Shown here: positions 29,865-40,254 of the stretch, in pieces
Layout of the letters: each line of letters starts with the position of its first letter
Position numbering within the stretch: position 1 is the stretch's first letter
Notes under the pieces: model-generated
The model's database searches: none
The model's input: only the letters and a program-made list of their open reading frames with translations
What the model was told of the DNA's origin: nothing
Program-made: the position numbers and the translations under genes
Source of the DNA: Sorex araneus
Taxonomy: Eukaryota; Chordata; Mammalia; Eulipotyphla; Soricidae
Length of the DNA: 64,000 bases
Direction of reading: 5' to 3'
Assembly: GCF_027595985.1 (NCBI RefSeq)
Contig: NC_073306.1
Span: 82,633,599 to 82,697,598 of the forward strand

Positions 29865-30760
29865 CTTTGAACCCTCTACTTATTATCATGTCATCTGCAA
29901 GTAGAGATATTTTGGCTTATTTTACAGTTTGGATCCCTTTGGCCTCTTATTTGTTTATACGCACATATATGCATATATGCATAATTGTTTTTTGTTTTGG
30001 GGGCTTACTCTTGGCTCTCTGCTCAGGAATTACTCCTGGCAGTGGTTGGAGGACCATGTGGCATCAGGCTGGCCACATGCAAGACAAGCACCTTACCTGC
30101 CATCCTATCTCTCCACCACCCCCTTTAACTTCTGTTCCAGCCTTATCACTGTTGCCAGGACTTCTAATATTATAGAAAATACAAGAACACAAGACAGTGG
30201 ACAGCCTTGCCTTGGGCCTGATCTCAGAGGAAATGCTTTCAGTTGTTCACCATTGAGAAGAATATTGGCTGTGGGTTTGTTATGGAAGGCATTACTACCT
30301 TGAGGAAGAGTCTTTCCAAGCTTACTTTGTTGAGGGTTTTCTTTTATATCATGAATGGATATTTGATCTTATGAAAATCTTTCTTCACATCAATTGATAT
30401 GATTATATGATTTTATCTTCCCTTTTATTGATATGGTGTATTATGTTAATTGATTTGCATCAGTTGAATTATCCTTGCATCCCTGGAATGAATCCCACTT
30501 TATCCTGGTGTGTATGATCTTTTTTATATGCTATTGGTTCCCTAAGATTCTATTAAGGATTTTTGCATCAATGTTTATCAAATAAATTGATCTGAGATTT
30601 TTCTCTTAGCAGCACCTCTATCAGCTTTGGGTATTAGTGCAATGTTGGCTTCAGAGAAGAAAAATTTCTGTTTTCTTCAATATTTTAGAATAGTTTGAGG
30701 ACTAAAAATAGTAAATCTTCTTTGATGATTTGGCAAACCTATGTGGACTAAGATTTTTTT
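29865..30760 (-). mobile_element. L1 ORF2 reverse-transcriptase region, antisense
   Basis: 'tattatcatgtcatctgcaa', 'cagccttgccttgggcctga' and 'gcatccctggaatgaatccc' are antisense ORF2 RT sequence. Interrupted by a SINE (29986-30121) and continued after another (30974 on). Confidence 0.88.
29986..30121 (-). mobile_element. tRNA-headed SINE, antisense, partial
   Basis: 'gggggcttactcttggctct' to 'atctctccaccaccccc'. The tail part is short. Confidence 0.8.
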
Positions 30761-30776
30761 TCTCTGGGAGATTCTT

Positions 30777-30957
30777 TTTTTTTTTTTTTTTTTTTTTGCT
30801 TTTTGGGTCACACCCAGCGATGCTCAGGGGTTACTCTTGGCTTTGCACTCAGGAATTACTCCTGGCGGTGCTTGGGGGACCATATGGGATGCCGGGGATC
30901 GAACCCGGGTCGGCCGCGTGCAAGGCAAACGCCACTATGCTATCGCTCCGGCCCCCT
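30777..30957 (-). mobile_element. tRNA-headed SINE, antisense, with 16-bp TSD
   Basis: Consensus-like copy with long poly-T. Perfect TSD 'tctctgggagattctt' at 30761-30776 and 30958-30973. Young. Confidence 0.97.
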
Positions 30958-30973
30958 TCTCTGGGAGATTCTT

Positions 30974-31250
30974 GATTACGGATTCAACTCCTTTGCTTGT
31001 GATTGGCCTGTTCTGGTTTTCTTTTCCCCCCGGCTCAGTTTTGGGAGGTTGCATACTTCTAACAATCTGTCCATTTGTTCTAAGTTCTCTGGGCTTAACA
31101 ACACAAAGTTATTTATAGTTAATCTCCCATCATATTTTGAATTTCTGAGGGTTCTATTATAGTTTCTTCCTTTTTAAAATTTCTGATCCGATTTATTTGA
31201 ACGTTTTCTCTTAGTTTCCCTCAACTCACAAAGCAACTCCTCACTGCATC
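30974..31250 (-). mobile_element. L1 ORF2, antisense, continuation
   Basis: 'gggaggttgcatacttctaa' and 'atctgtccatttgttctaag' continue the L1 of 29865-30760. Confidence 0.8.
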
Positions 31251-31439
31251 CTTGATTTGGAGCTGACAAACCAACCTTGTGTACTGAGAGTCTGTGTCCA
31301 TCTGATGGCAGCAAAGCATCAGCAAAGCTCCTGAAACTGATCGGGAGGCAGAGGGCTCCTCCAGCTCTTACACAGGATAATCACCCCAAAAGAGATTTGA
31401 TTAAGTGACTCACCGTAGTGGTGACCTTTTTAAAAAAAT

Positions 31440-31885
31440 TGTTTTTAATTTTTAAAAGTTTTATTGAATCACAGTGAGATAGTTACAAGCTTTCATGTTT
31501 GGGTTACAATCATACAATGATTAAACACCCATCCCTCCACCAGTGCATATTCCCCACCACCAATATCCCGGGTATACCTCCCCTTTCCCACCCTCCCCCT
31601 GCCTCTATGGCAGACAGTATTCCCCATACTCTCTCTCTCCTTTTGGGCATTATAGCTTGCAACACGGACACTTAGAGGTCATCATGTTTGGTCCATTATC
31701 TACTTTCGGCATGCATCTCCCATCCCAATTGATTCCTCCAGCCATCATTTTCTTAGTGATCCCTTCTCTATTCCATCTGCCTTCTCCCCTTCGCTCATGA
31801 AGCAGTCTTCCAGCTATGGGGCAATCCTCCTGGCCCTTGTATCTACTGTCCTTGGGTGTCAGTCTCATGTGATGCTTTCTATACT
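31440..31885 (-). mobile_element. L1 3' UTR, antisense, long
   Basis: Matches the antisense of about 7920-8340: 'ttattgaatcacagtgagat', 'catccctccaccagtgcat', 'gcttgcaacacggacactta', 'gccatcattttcttagtgat', 'ggcccttgtatctactgtcc'. Little diverged, so recent. Confidence 0.93.
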
Positions 31886-32215
31886 AGTAGTGGGGATCTT
31901 TACCAAGTTCCTCTGGGCTATAACTTTCATACTTTTCGCTATTCTTAAATGTATCAGATTTTATTATTTTAGGCATCACATAATAAACGTCTCTTGTATA
32001 CAGGACCTTGACATCAAGTGTCTTTGTTCTGCTTATCATGACAGGAAAGTGGAGTTATTTCTCCTCCAGATAGGAAAGTGAGACCCGGAAGCTCAAACAG
32101 AAAGGCTGATGCCCACGCCCACACACCCCCTAAAAAAAAAAAAAAAAAACCTCACAGGAGAGCTTGATTTTCTTTTCTCCTGCACAATCTCCCACACTGT
32201 GGAGGAAGACTCGCC
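31886..32215. other. Unique sequence with A-run
   Basis: No recognised repeat; poly-A run near 32130-32150. Confidence 0.4.
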
Positions 32216-32388
32216 CGCTTTGTTGTTGTTTTTGCTTTTTGGGTCACACCCAGTGTTGCTCAGGGGTTACTCCTGGCTCTGCACTCAGGAATGCTCAGTG
32301 CTTGGGGGACCATATGGGATGCTGGGGATCGATGTCAGCTGCAGGCAAGGCAAACGCCCTACCCGCTGTGCTATCACTCCAGCCCCAA
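32216..32388 (-). mobile_element. tRNA-headed SINE, antisense
   Basis: 'gctttttgggtcacacccag' to 'tatcactccagcccc', with a small deletion in the body. Confidence 0.93.
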
Positions 32389-32696
32389 CGCCCCCACTTT
32401 GAAATGTTGTGCTCTAATATACCACAAGCAAGCATGAGTTTGTGCTGTCCTCTTGTGCTGAGGCGCCCTTCCTCTGTGCCTGGAACCTTCAGAGTGGTTC
32501 TGTCTGTGCCCCGCAGGTCCTGCATTCCAAGCATCAAGCTTCAAAGTACGGACTCCCGCAAATCACCCACCAGATTGCTGGGAAGTAGAACAAGAGGGTT
32601 AAATAATGCTGCCTCCTTCAAGCATGTGGTCCGTATGTGACTGTGGGCTTCACTTAGGCCAGTAACTAATCCAATAGCCGCTCCAAGTGAATCTGA
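32389..32696. other. Unique sequence
   Basis: No repeat or gene recognised. Confidence 0.4.
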
Positions 32697-32832
32697 GAAC
32701 CAGAGAGATAGGGCAGTGTTGCTGCACTCTAAGTTGCTTGCCTTTCATGGGCAGATCCAGATTTGCCACATACATGACCCTCTGAGCACTGCTAGGAGTG
32801 AGCCCCAAACACAACCAGGTGGGGGGAGGGGA
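32697..32832 (+). mobile_element. Old tRNA-headed SINE, sense
   Basis: 'accagagagatagggcagtg' and 'gagcactgctaggagtgagc'. Strongly diverged. Confidence 0.6.
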
Positions 32833-33009
32833 GAAAGCCCATCTCCAAAACGACAAAAGACCGAGTGGGATCTGAGAGAGGCCAAGGATGGGGATGGGTA
32901 TTGATGCTCTGGGCATTGTGTAACCCAAGACCCTCCACTGGCTTATATAAACCCTGGAGACTTTGTCTGGCACAAACGAAATGTCAGGCAGGTTCTCCAT
33001 AAGTTTGGG

Positions 33010-33183
33010 GGTCTTTTTGTTGTTATTGCTTTTGTTTGGTTTGGGGGCCGCACCTGCTCAGGACTTTTCCCTTGCTCTGTGCACAGGGATCACTTGTGGC
33101 AGTTCTCAGGAGATTAAATAGGGTGCCGAGGATCAAACCCATCCATGGCAAATGCCCCACCTGCTGTACTATCACTCCAGCTC
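33010..33183 (-). mobile_element. tRNA-headed SINE, antisense, diverged
   Basis: 'gggggccgcacctgctcagg' to 'actatcactccagctcc'. Confidence 0.82.
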
Positions 33184-33204
33184 CACCTTTACACATTTCT
33201 TTTT

Positions 33205-33640
33205 AACTTCAAACACAGTTATTTATAAAGTTGTTCACAATACAGTTGTTTCAGGTATTCGGTATTCCAACACTAGTCCCACCACCAGTGTACCCTTGTC
33301 TCCAGCAATATCCCTAGTTTTCCATGCATCCCAAAAGCCTGCTCACTTTAGCAGGCACTAATTAATTTACTTTCTATCTTGTGATGGAGTTGCTAAAGTC
33401 TTGGCCTGATGATTTACTGAGCTGTTTGGTGTGAGTTGGGCCTTCTGTGTTTCTATTTTCAGTCATTGAACTTAGTGGGCTTCTACTCAATTTTCCCAGC
33501 TAAGTTGCTTGTTTCTCCTGGGCTGTCACTCTGTGAGGTTCTGAGGTGGCTGCATATGTGGCTGCTTGTTTCAGGAGCTCTGGAGATGGGAGGAGTCGCT
33601 GCAGGTGTCCATCTGGCCTCTCTGAGATCAGTCCTGAAGC
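33205..33640 (-). mobile_element. L1-type 3' end of a second style, antisense
   Basis: 'ttataaagttgttcacaata' and 'cccaccaccagtgtaccc' followed by about 300 bp sharing motifs with 35225-36080, including a gatgatttactgagctg / gagcacttactaagctg pair and a 'ggttctgaggtggctgc' to 'ggtgtgagtgtatcttctg' stretch. A related pair of retroposon copies, not the common L1 3' UTR. Confidence 0.5.
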
Positions 33641-33888
33641 TGAACCAATTTTCTAGCAGGGGAAGGAGACCAAGGTGGGTGGATGGAGCACTGGGCCTTT
33701 GGCAGGGCAGGGACTTGGTCACCCTCATCCCACCTGGAGTTCAGAGATCTTGGCCAGGAGGAAGCAAGGCCTTCCTGGGATGACTCAGCTGCCAACAGGT
33801 CTCCAAGATCCACCCTTACAAATTTTAAGACTTTGAGCGTTGAAATTGGCTTTTTGGTTTTGGGTTTGATACTAAAGGAAGTAGCCTC

Positions 33889-34293
33889 TTCCTGACCCTT
33901 CTATCATAGTTGAAAGCCTGCCTCATGAGCTGGCGGCGAGAAGACAGAGAAGGGATCACCAAGAAAATGATGGTTGGAGGAATCGATCAGGATGGGAGAT
34001 GTGTGCCGAAAGTAGATAATGGACCAAACATGATGACCTCTCAGTATCTGCATTGCAAACCATAATGCCCAAAAGTAGAGAGAGAGTATGGTGAGTATTG
34101 TCTGCCATGGAGGCAGTGGGGTGGGGGAGGAAAGGTGGGGGTATACTGAGGATATTGGTGGTGGGGAATGTGCATTGGTGGAGGGATGAGTGTTTGATCA
34201 TTGTGTGACTGTAACTCAAACATGAAAGCTTGTAACTATATCTCACGGTGAATCGATAAAATTTAATACATAAATAAATAAATAAATAAAAAT
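33889..34293 (+). mobile_element. L1 3' UTR, sense, with TSD
   Basis: 'aagaaaatgatggttggagg', 'gatgacctctcagtatctgc' and G-rich end, then 'aatcgataaaat' and an (AAAT)n tail. TSD 'aaaggaagtagcctc' at 33874-33888 and 'aaaggaagcagcctc' at 34294-34308. Extreme 5' truncation. Confidence 0.92.
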
Positions 34294-34308
34294 AAAGGAA
34301 GCAGCCTC

Positions 34309-34863
34309 AGTTTTACCTTGCCAGAGAAAGGAAGCCACAGTTTCCTCTTGCCAGATACTTCAAATCTCCCCCATCCACCGGACACATCCTTCATCCCCAA
34401 GGTTCTGTCTTAACATTCCAAGAATTACCCAGGACCATAAAATCCTGCCCTGGAGCTCAGGCTCACAGGGAGTCCACAATACCTGAAGCAAATGGCTAGA
34501 CAGACAAACCAATAACTTCTTTACATCCTCTGTAATATTTGTCAATTAATAAGAAATGTAAAGATCTCAATTTCCACCTAAAAGGGTCTACAAGGAAAAG
34601 CCTTTACCTGTAACTTCCTTGCATCCTCTGTAACATTTGTCAAAAGGGCTCACACAAAACTCCCTTTCAACTTAGTCCTATACTAGGTTTGTCCCACCTG
34701 CGGGAGCACCTTTAATTCTCTCTTCTACTTTCCAGTAAACTTTTCTACTTTCAAACTCTGAGTCTGAGCATTTTTATTATTCAATAGTTTCATTCTTGAA
34801 ACTGTTGAAGAACCTGGAAATTAAAAATTAACAGAGAGACTTGCTGCCGCCATTTCTGCCTTA
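34309..34863. other. Unique sequence, possibly old LTR-type DNA
   Basis: No family recognised with confidence. 'gggtctacaaggaaaagcct' and the 'tcctctgtaa' motif repeated near 34525 and 34625 hint at an old degenerate direct repeat. Confidence 0.35.
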
Positions 34864-35010
34864 CCTATATGGATACCCAAAAGTGCTCAGAGCTTACTCC
34901 TGGCTCTGTGCTCAGGTATTACTCCTGGCAGTGCTCAGGGGAACCATATTGGGTTCTGGGAATTGAACCCATGTGGGCTGTGCGTAAGGTAAGACCCTTC
35001 TCTCTATAAC
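34864..35010 (-). mobile_element. tRNA-headed SINE, antisense, diverged
   Basis: 'acccaaaagtgctcagagct' to 'aagacccttctctctataa'. Confidence 0.75.
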
Positions 35011-35214
35011 CCAAAAGATACCGAAACTAAAAAAATTAAGAACTACTGATTTAAATTCTCTAAGTTCCATTTTATTATTTTGTAAAGTATTTTCCCACAG
35101 GACAGCTTGAGGCTTAGAAAAAAGAAGGGTACCTTGGGTAAAATGCAAAGTATCTTACCAAAGAATATTAGCTATTCATTTGCGGTCAGGCTGTGTGGTT
35201 CTTGTGGGATTTTT

Positions 35215-35441
35215 TCCTCACTTTATTTAAATACCATGGCTTACAAAGTTGTTCATGATCATTTGTACAGGCATTCAATATTCCCACACCAATCCCACCA
35301 CCACTGTCACCTTCCCTCCACCATTGTCTCCATTTCCCAACCTCCCCTCAGGCCTGTCCCCAGAGCAGACCCACAATAATTTATTTTATGTTGCTTGTTA
35401 CCACCAAATGACCAATGGAATGATCCAAAATATTTCAGTAG
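35215..35441 (-). mobile_element. L1-type 3' end of the second style, antisense
   Basis: 'ttacaaagttgttcatgatc', 'cccacaccaatcccaccacc' and 'cagagcagacccacaataat'. Same family as 33205. Split by the SINE 35442-35614 and continued at 35615-36130. Confidence 0.5.
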
Positions 35442-35614
35442 GGGCTGGAGTGATAGCACAGTGGGTAGGGCGTTTGCCTTGCATGCGGCCAACCCAGGTT
35501 CGAGTCCCAGCATCCCATATGGTCCCCTGAGCACCGCCAGGACTAATTCCTGAGTGCAGAGCCAGGAGTAACCCCTGTGCATTGCTGGGTGTAACCCAAA
35601 AAGCAAAAAAAAAA
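35442..35614 (+). mobile_element. tRNA-headed SINE, sense
   Basis: Near-consensus. Imperfect TSD 'caaaatatttcagta' / 'caaaatagctcagta'. Confidence 0.95.
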
Positions 35615-36130
35615 ATCAAAATAGCTCAGTAAAAGAAAATTTGTGAAAATTGTTGTATCTCACAGGAATATTAAGTCCTTGTTTGAGCACTTACTAAGCT
35701 GTTGTTGCAAGTCGAGCCCCCTCTGTTAATGTTTTTGTTAGTTGAGATTGGTTGGCTTTTATGTTACATTCCCATCTAATCTGGTGTGTGCCTACTGGGA
35801 TGTTAGTTTTGTGGAGTTTGGAGATGTTACTTCAGAAAATCCAGATTATTTAACTGTTCGGTCTAGCCAAAGGCCTGGTGACAGCTGTTGGGGTGTGAGT
35901 GTATCTTCTGAGGCTTTGGTAGGGCAGGAACTTGGCCCTCCCCAGTCTTGAGACCACCCTGGAGGTCTCAGCTGGGACTGGGTATCAGAGAAATTTTTGT
36001 GGCTAGTTTATTTATGAGTCTCTGGAGACGTGCTGGTAGATGAATTTACATGACAGCGGCGGTGGGGTGTGGGTGTAGCTGAGGAGGCTTCCGGAAATGC
36101 AGGGAGGTCGGGGGAGGTCGCCCATCCCAA
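35615..36130 (-). mobile_element. Body of the second-style retroposon, including one ~380-bp unit
   Basis: Continues the previous element. From about 36000 ('atttatgagtctctggagac', 'ggaggtcgcccatcccaact') it matches the tandem unit of 17862-18800. Confidence 0.5.
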
Positions 36131-36189
36131 CTCAGAGAAATCCCCAAGTTTTCAGGCTGTGTGGTTCTTGAGAAAGTGCTTTCTCCAGT

Positions 36190-36262
36190 ATCACCCAGAG
36201 TGATTCCTAGTGCCAGGAATAAGTCATGAGAACTGCTGGGTATGGCCCCAAATGAAAAAATA
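36190..36262 (+). mobile_element. SINE 3' fragment, sense
   Basis: 'agtgattcctagtgccagga' to 'gctgggtatggccccaaatg'. Confidence 0.55.
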
Positions 36263-36535
36263 AACAATACTCCCAGATGCTGAAATCCAGGTTCTGCACG
36301 GACAAAATCCTCATCTGTGCCTAGGGCAGGCAGTGACAATTCCACTACACCTCTATGTGCCACTGAAAGGTGAGAGCCCTAAAATATTTGAGCACCGGTA
36401 GTTTCACCTTCTTACCACCAGAGGGCAGCCTGCCCCCATGAATAGATCAGCCCAGCAGGCTACCTATTTAAAAAAACAAAATGTAAGTTCTCGGTGCTTC
36501 CACAACAGGAAGAGCCACTTCAAGAAGTATCTTTC

Positions 36536-36721
36536 TGGGCCGGGAGCAATAGTACAGCGGGTAGGGCGCTGGCCGTTGTCCTTGCACGGGGCAAGGCGAG
36601 TTTGATACTCGGCATCCCATGTGGTGCCCCCAATCACTTGCAGGAGTTAATTCCTAAGTGCAGAGCCAGGAGTGACCTCTGGGCATTGCCGAGTGTGGCC
36701 CCCATACAAACAAGCAAAAAG
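36536..36721 (+). mobile_element. tRNA-headed SINE, sense, with small insertion
   Basis: 'gccgggagcaatagtacagc' head with extra bases in the 'gctggccgttgtccttgcac' segment. TSD about 'gaagtatctctttc'. Confidence 0.9.
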
Positions 36722-36943
36722 AGAAGTATCTCTTTGAAGCGTCAGCTTCAGTAGTTGGAACATTTCTCTACCATGAATAATTACAAGCAGTTGATGACAA
36801 TTGGGGTGATAGCCAAGGGTAAGGAGAGAGTTCCAATGAGCTCTTTTCTTTGTAAAAGGTGGGTTTCAGCATAGCACCCTTCTAGGCCCTTTCAGCTGCT
36901 GCCTGTCTTCTTCCGAATGAGGACACAAAATGAAACTGTCAGG

Positions 36944-37118
36944 CAGGAGCGATAGCACAGTGGGTAGGGCATTTGCCTTGCACGCTGCCAACCCGGGTTT
37001 GATTCCCAGTATCCCATATGGTCCCCCAAGCACCGCCAGGAGTAATTCCTGAGTGCAGAGCCAGGAGTAACCTCCGTGCATTGCCGGGTGTGACCCGAAA
37101 AGCAAAAAAGAAAGAAAG
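36944..37118 (+). mobile_element. tRNA-headed SINE, sense, with 16-bp TSD
   Basis: Consensus-like. Perfect TSD 'aaaatgaaactgtcag' at 36928-36943 and 37119-37134. Confidence 0.97.
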
Positions 37119-37134
37119 AAAATGAAACTGTCAG

Positions 37135-37618
37135 AAATCAGGAGATAGACCCCTGGTGGCTTCTAAATTCTTGTATGTTTGCATGCCCCTCCCCCCCAGC
37201 CTGAAACAGGCAGCTACCCTCCTGCCTGCAAAACTTGTGCTCAGCCAGCTGAATTACCTCCCACACCCCTGCACCGCAGGGGTCTCTTGATTCTACTCTT
37301 CACCAGGGTTCCCTTGAGTGGCTCGTGAATTCTGTGGCAGGTCCCCAGACTCCTGGCTGTCTGCAAGTATGTTCCAAGTGACTTGGGTGAAGTGGGAAGC
37401 GAGGGAGGAGGCTGGAGAAAGCAGTGTTTCCGCCTCTCTGGGCAACCCACCCGGTCACCTAGAGGCAATGCCTGGTGTGTGTTAGGATTGGGAAAGTCTG
37501 TTCAAGGACCACCCCGGACGGGTACCAGTGTCCCATCAAGCTGCACCTGCAGTCCACCTGGGCTGCAGGGTGAGAGAGAGAAATGGTCCCCATCACTCAG
37601 TTTCTGTCACTCAGGTCC
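37135..37618. other. Unique sequence
   Basis: GC-rich, with no recognised repeat or coding feature. Confidence 0.4.
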
Positions 37619-38397
37619 TGATGTAGGCGGGTAGATTATGGAAGACCCTCCAATCCCCCATCATGGCAATGAAATTTCTGGGAAGTAATAAAGCCACTAA
37701 GTCTGGCCTAAGTCTGACCCACCTTGTGATACAGGAAGCAAGACCTGATAAGAACTTCTCCAGCAGCTGACCCTCAGGGGATTGAAGGAAATTACTCAAG
37801 AACCCTCGATTCCTTCCCATTAACCCTCAGCTAGCCCAGGCCAGAGAGGGCTGGACCACCCTCTGAGAGGAGATCCAACAGGAGCAAAGGTCAAAAAAAG
37901 TAGTTTTCAAAGAGGATCATTGAGTACTCCCAACTCTACCCACTTAGAACAACCCTAGCAATGGGCTCTTATCTAGCTAGTAAGCCCCACATAGGGGCAA
38001 ATTGGAAAAAGCCTATAAAAGCAATGGACTCTTATCTAGCTAGAAAGCCCCACATAGGGGCAAATTGAAAAAACCCTATAAAAGCCACCTTGAACAAAGG
38101 AAGGATGCGCATATGCTGCCCGACCCCATGTGCTGTTTGTGCCCATGTGGCCAAGCACAGGTGGCATCTGAGCACAGGTGTCTCTCACATCTCCCCTCTT
38201 GAGATATGTACTTTCCTATCTGAGCTGAGGTGTGTGTAGGGGCTCTCTCTGCCTTGCGTTCTTATTTGAGCATGTCCCTCTCTCTTACTTTCTCTCCCTC
38301 CTCCCCCTTCCTATAACACTCCAAATAAAGTGTTTCACTTCACTGCTCCTCTACTCCTGAAATTGTTTTATGCAAGACAAGACAAAAACCCGGAAAT
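37619..38397 (+). mobile_element. Solo-type LTR of an endogenous retrovirus, sense
   Basis: Starts near 'tgatgtaggcgggtag', has two 'cctataaaag'-type TATA boxes (about 38012 and 38075), AATAAA at 38324-38329 and ends near 'caaaaacccggaaatcc'. The minus-strand LTR at 46380-47217 matches it along its whole length. About 780 bp. Confidence 0.85.
37958..38083 (+). promoter_or_regulatory. Tandemly duplicated LTR core promoter (2 x 63 bp)
   Basis: Copy 1 37958-38020 and copy 2 38021-38083 both run from 'gcaatgg' through 'atctagctag' and 'cacataggggcaaatt' to 'cctataaaa'. They differ at only a few positions. The related LTR at 46.4-47.2 kb has a single copy. The LTR therefore has two TATA boxes 63 bp apart. 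Confidence 0.88.
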
Positions 38398-38561
38398 CCT
38401 GGAGTGGCAGAAACATATCAGGAGAAAGTGACCATCTTTCTGCTCCCATGGGGACCTACCAACATCACTCCCAGGGAACCATGGGCTCTTTGCTGGGAAT
38501 GGAGCATTCATTGTAACTTCTGACTAGTAGGCTGTTCTGTCCAGGAACACTTTCTTCCCTT
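38398..38561 (+). mobile_element. ERV leader remnant after the LTR
   Basis: 'tatcaggagaaagtgaccat' and 'cccatggggacctaccaac' match the minus-strand sequence just inside the LTR at 46.4 kb (about 46020-46115), so some internal leader remains. Confidence 0.65.
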
Positions 38562-38686
38562 GCAGAAAAGAATTTCAGGAGACAAAACAATGATGTGAAA
38601 TAGTTTTATTGAAAGAAATTTACTTAGAGAAAGGTGAGGGGAGAGAGAGAAAGAAGAGGAAGACAGAGGAGGGAGAGAGTGAGAGT

Positions 38687-38754
<68 letters not shown>

Positions 38755-38990
38755 CAAGTGAAACATGGGCTTCTCCAAGGGAAGAGGCAGGACGACACAT
38801 CTTGGGTTGAGCTGTGGACCAATCTCCACTTATCTTTGCAAAGTCGGTTTTATATAGGGCTTCCTCCAAACTCTCTTGGCCTGGAGTTCTCGGCAGACAC
38901 AAAAGTTTGTCTGGTGCTATAACAGGGAAAAGGCCTTGTACTCTTGATGTTCCTTTCATATTCTTTGCCTATTTGCATGTTTATTTTGGG
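38562..38990 (-). mobile_element. Second LTR type, antisense, with GA microsatellite
   Basis: In minus orientation: a 'cctatataaaacc' TATA region (complement near 38850), then 'ccttggagaagcccatgttt', a long CT tract, 'caataaaactatttcacatc' (poly(A) signal complement near 38605) and an end at 'cctgaaattcttttctgca'. Related to, but distinct from, the LTR at 37.6 kb. Confidence 0.75.
38680..38753. repeat. (GA)n microsatellite in LTR
   Basis: About 65 bp of GA between R/U5-type sequences of the antisense LTR. Confidence 0.93.
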
Positions 38991-39100
38991 GTCAGCAACT
39001 GTTCAGGGCTTACTCCTGGCTCTTCGCTCTGGGATCACTCCTGGAAGGGTTCAGGAGACCATCTGTGGTGCTAGGAATATGTCTTACCTGTACTAGCTCT
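38983..39100 (-). mobile_element. tRNA-headed SINE, antisense, diverged
   Basis: 'cagggcttactcctggctct' to 'cttacctgtactagctc'. Confidence 0.7.
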
Positions 39101-39603
39101 CATTCCCTTCCACCTTCATATTCTTATCATGACCTTTAGATCTCTAGAAGTGTCTCTTTTTCTGAGGTGGTGCCTCAGTTTCTGCATCTGGGTTGTGTCT
39201 CATTTTCTCCCTCTTCAAAGAGCTTAGTAAGGGGTTGGGTCCTCCAGCCTTTGGTCTACTTCAGGGATAGGCAATTTCCTACCTTCATTATTTAATGGGG
39301 GAAAAAAACCCTCACTACCAGGGTCCTGTATTTGCTCTAAATCTTAACTAAATTGTCTATGAACAGATTTGGTGGGGTCTGGTACTTGGATTTCTGGTAC
39401 TGGTAATTTCTGTGAAAGTTTTCTAACTCCTACAAACTCTAGGAATGTCATCAATGTCCGTGTTTCTGTTATTAAAAGAAATCAAGATGAGTTCAAATGA
39501 GTTGTTGTCGATCCCTTGAAATGTCTTTACAGTCATAACAACTTAGGGAGTTATTAACTCTGCCCCTAGCGCTGGATCTTGAATGGACTCTTAAAGTTGT
39601 TTA
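39101..39603. other. Unique sequence
   Basis: No repeat or gene recognised. Confidence 0.4.
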
Positions 39604-39760
39604 TTGGAGCCTGAGCAGTAATAGTGGGCTGGGAGCTTGCCTTGCGTGAGACTTACCCAGTTGGATCCTCATTACCACATATAGTTCCCAAGCCCTGCAG
39701 GAGTGATCTCTGAGTCAGGAATAAGCACTGAACACAGCCAGGTGAGGCTCCCGAACAAAG
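39604..39760 (+). mobile_element. Old tRNA-headed SINE, sense
   Basis: 'ggagcctgagcagtaatagt' head, 'ctgcaggagtgatctctgag' body. Confidence 0.7.
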
Positions 39761-39911
39761 AAGACTACGGCAAATAAAATTGATTATTGTGTCACAGATT
39801 TGTCTGTGTGTGGTTTAATAACTACACTGCAGTTAAAATTGATATCTTCTCTAATCCTATATATTTCAGTTTAAGCATTGAGGAATTTTACCTGACCCAC
39901 GTTAGGGCATT

Positions 39912-40082
39912 TTGGGGTCAGAGAGAGAGAGTACAGTGGGTAGGGCATTTGCCTTGTATATGACTGAGCCAGGTTCGGTCCCCAGAATCACAGAGGGAGT
40001 CTCGCCAGGAATGATCCCTGAGTAGAGAGCCAAGGATAAATCCTGAGCACTGCCAGTGTGACCCCAAACAAAAACAGAACCA
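39912..40082 (+). mobile_element. tRNA-headed SINE, sense
   Basis: 'gtacagtgggtagggcattt', 'caggttcggtccccagaatc', tail 'gtgtgaccccaaacaaaaac'. Confidence 0.88.
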
Positions 40083-40254
40083 ACCAAGTGGTTTTGAGCA
40101 TAGCTTAAAGGCCAATTATTCCAGAAGAGTTGAGTTTATCAGAAAAAAAAATTGGAGCAGAAACTAGTTGTATAACTAACAATAAAATAATACAAGGAGT
40201 TAGTGAAACCAGGACCTGATCCTTCGGTAGGGGTGGAGGGAAGAGTGTTAGGCA

